Source of the DNA: Legionella shakespearei DSM 23087
GTDB taxonomy: Bacteria > Pseudomonadota > Gammaproteobacteria > Legionellales > Legionellaceae
DNA: 64,000 nt
NCBI RefSeq assembly: GCF_000373765.1
Contig: NZ_KB892426.1
Location: 1-64,000, forward strand
Direction: 5' to 3'
A program made the position numbers and the translations under genes. Each line of letters starts with the position of its first letter. The stretch's first letter is position 1. Below, piece by piece: positions 63,581-64,000 of this stretch. A model generated the notes under the pieces. That model was not told the origin of the DNA. It made no database searches and saw nothing but the letters and a program-made list of their open reading frames with translations.

Positions 63581-64000
63581 TTAGAATCTCAAAGACAGGC
63601 AACTTAAACCGCCATCAATTTTTTTAAACTCGCTCACGTCCAGCTCTATCACTGGAAAGCCTCGCGCGCTTATCTCTTTCAGAGTTTGCGGATAGCCTTG
63701 AGGCAAAAGTACGGTTCCATTGATGACAATGCAATTGGCTGCATACATTTCCTGAGCAGGAACTATTATTTGTTTTAACTGGCCAAGATCCGGATGGTCA
63801 ACGAGCTCGCCACTAACCAAAGCATAACCTTCACCTAAATAGCTTACGCCCGTTTTAAGATGCAAAAACTCATTTAAAGATACCGTAGAAGCAGTATAAC
63901 CGTATTGGGTAACCGCCCGAATCATTTGCTCTGCACCCTGGGAATTGGTTCTGGCGGACAAGCCTATGTAAAAGTGATTCTCCACTTGCAGAACATCGCC
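63581..64000 (-). CDS. Dimethylarginine dimethylaminohydrolase (partial, 5' end outside window)
   Basis: DDAH hydrolyses N(G)-methylated arginines to citrulline and methylamines. About 139 C-terminal codons are present and the frame is open to the window edge, reading GDVLQVENHFYIGLSARTN, so the true start lies beyond position 64000. The catalytic His region HLKTGVSYLGEG, the strand CIVINGTVLLPQGYP, and the terminal Cys motif KIDGGLSCLSLRF are typical of the family. The GTG at 63985 is internal, not the start. The stop abuts the permease start. Host-derived methylarginines could be a nitrogen source; that role is inferred. Confidence 0.88.
   Translation of the reverse strand, partial: GDVLQVENHFYIGLSARTNSQGAEQMIRAVTQYGYTASTVSLNEFLHLKTGVSYLGEGYALVSGELVDHPDLGQLKQIIVPAQEMYAANCIVINGTVLLPQGYPQTLKEISARGFPVIELDVSEFKKIDGGLSCLSLRF

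Overview
This window looks like chromosomal DNA from a Legionella species. I base that on the gene content. It has a divergent pbpC / alpha-2-macroglobulin pair, a complete acnA, a short PutA and a scattered purine biosynthesis cluster. It also has several large proteins with eukaryote-like modules or acidic C-termini of the kind seen in Dot/Icm effectors. Finally, it carries a CsrA-titrating small RNA preceded by an exact match to the LetA box (TNAGAAATTTCTNA). I do not assign a species. No tRNA, rRNA, CRISPR array, transposase or phage structural gene is visible.

Layout. 0.1-3.7 kb holds two minus-strand candidate effectors: a coiled-coil protein with a membrane hairpin, and a protein with a phosphoinositide-phosphatase-like CX5R motif. 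4-5.5 kb holds a uracil-DNA-glycosylase-like gene overlapping ubiG. 5.8-8.8 kb holds a small ProQ/FinO protein and an F-box plus HEAT-repeat protein. 8.9-11.7 kb is a parA-parB-GAF/GGDEF-like operon. 11.7-12.8 kb has no protein gene but holds stacked palindromic repeats and an RsmY/RsmZ-type sRNA. 12.8-26.9 kb holds an L,D-transpeptidase-like protein, putA, an unknown 572-aa protein, an APC permease, acnA, a FliK-like gene with a tiny downstream ORF, and an SDR. 27.5-28.6 kb holds a Cys-Gly repeat peptide and an uncharacterised His-rich protein. 28.8-39 kb is the purine region: purL-purM-purQ(S)-purC, then purF-purD-purN, with purE convergent. 39.5-41.7 kb pairs a secreted protein-glutaminase-like enzyme with an M64-type metallopeptidase. 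42.9-51.1 kb is the A2M/PbpC pair. 51.4-60 kb mixes membrane proteins with accessory genes (unknown 472-aa protein, DNA-methyltransferase-like protein with basic C-terminal motifs, LRR protein, formyltransferase-like protein). 60.6-64 kb holds small membrane proteins, a second APC permease and the 3' part of a dimethylargininase gene.

How the genes work together. The purine genes cover the steps catalysed by PurF, PurD, PurN, PurL/Q/S, PurM, PurE and PurC. The small-type PurL needs PurS, and the long PurQ appears to carry PurS-like domains at its C-terminus. PutA, AcnA, two amino-acid permeases and dimethylargininase fit amino-acid-based carbon metabolism. The sRNA would feed the LetAS-CsrA switch that controls transmission traits.

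The most striking DNA-level feature is the set of long palindromic intergenic repeats. At least nine families recur, several with near-perfect arms of 30-63 bp. Some are nested, chimeric or everted. They cluster around accessory genes and account for most of the protein-free intervals and many spurious short reading frames.
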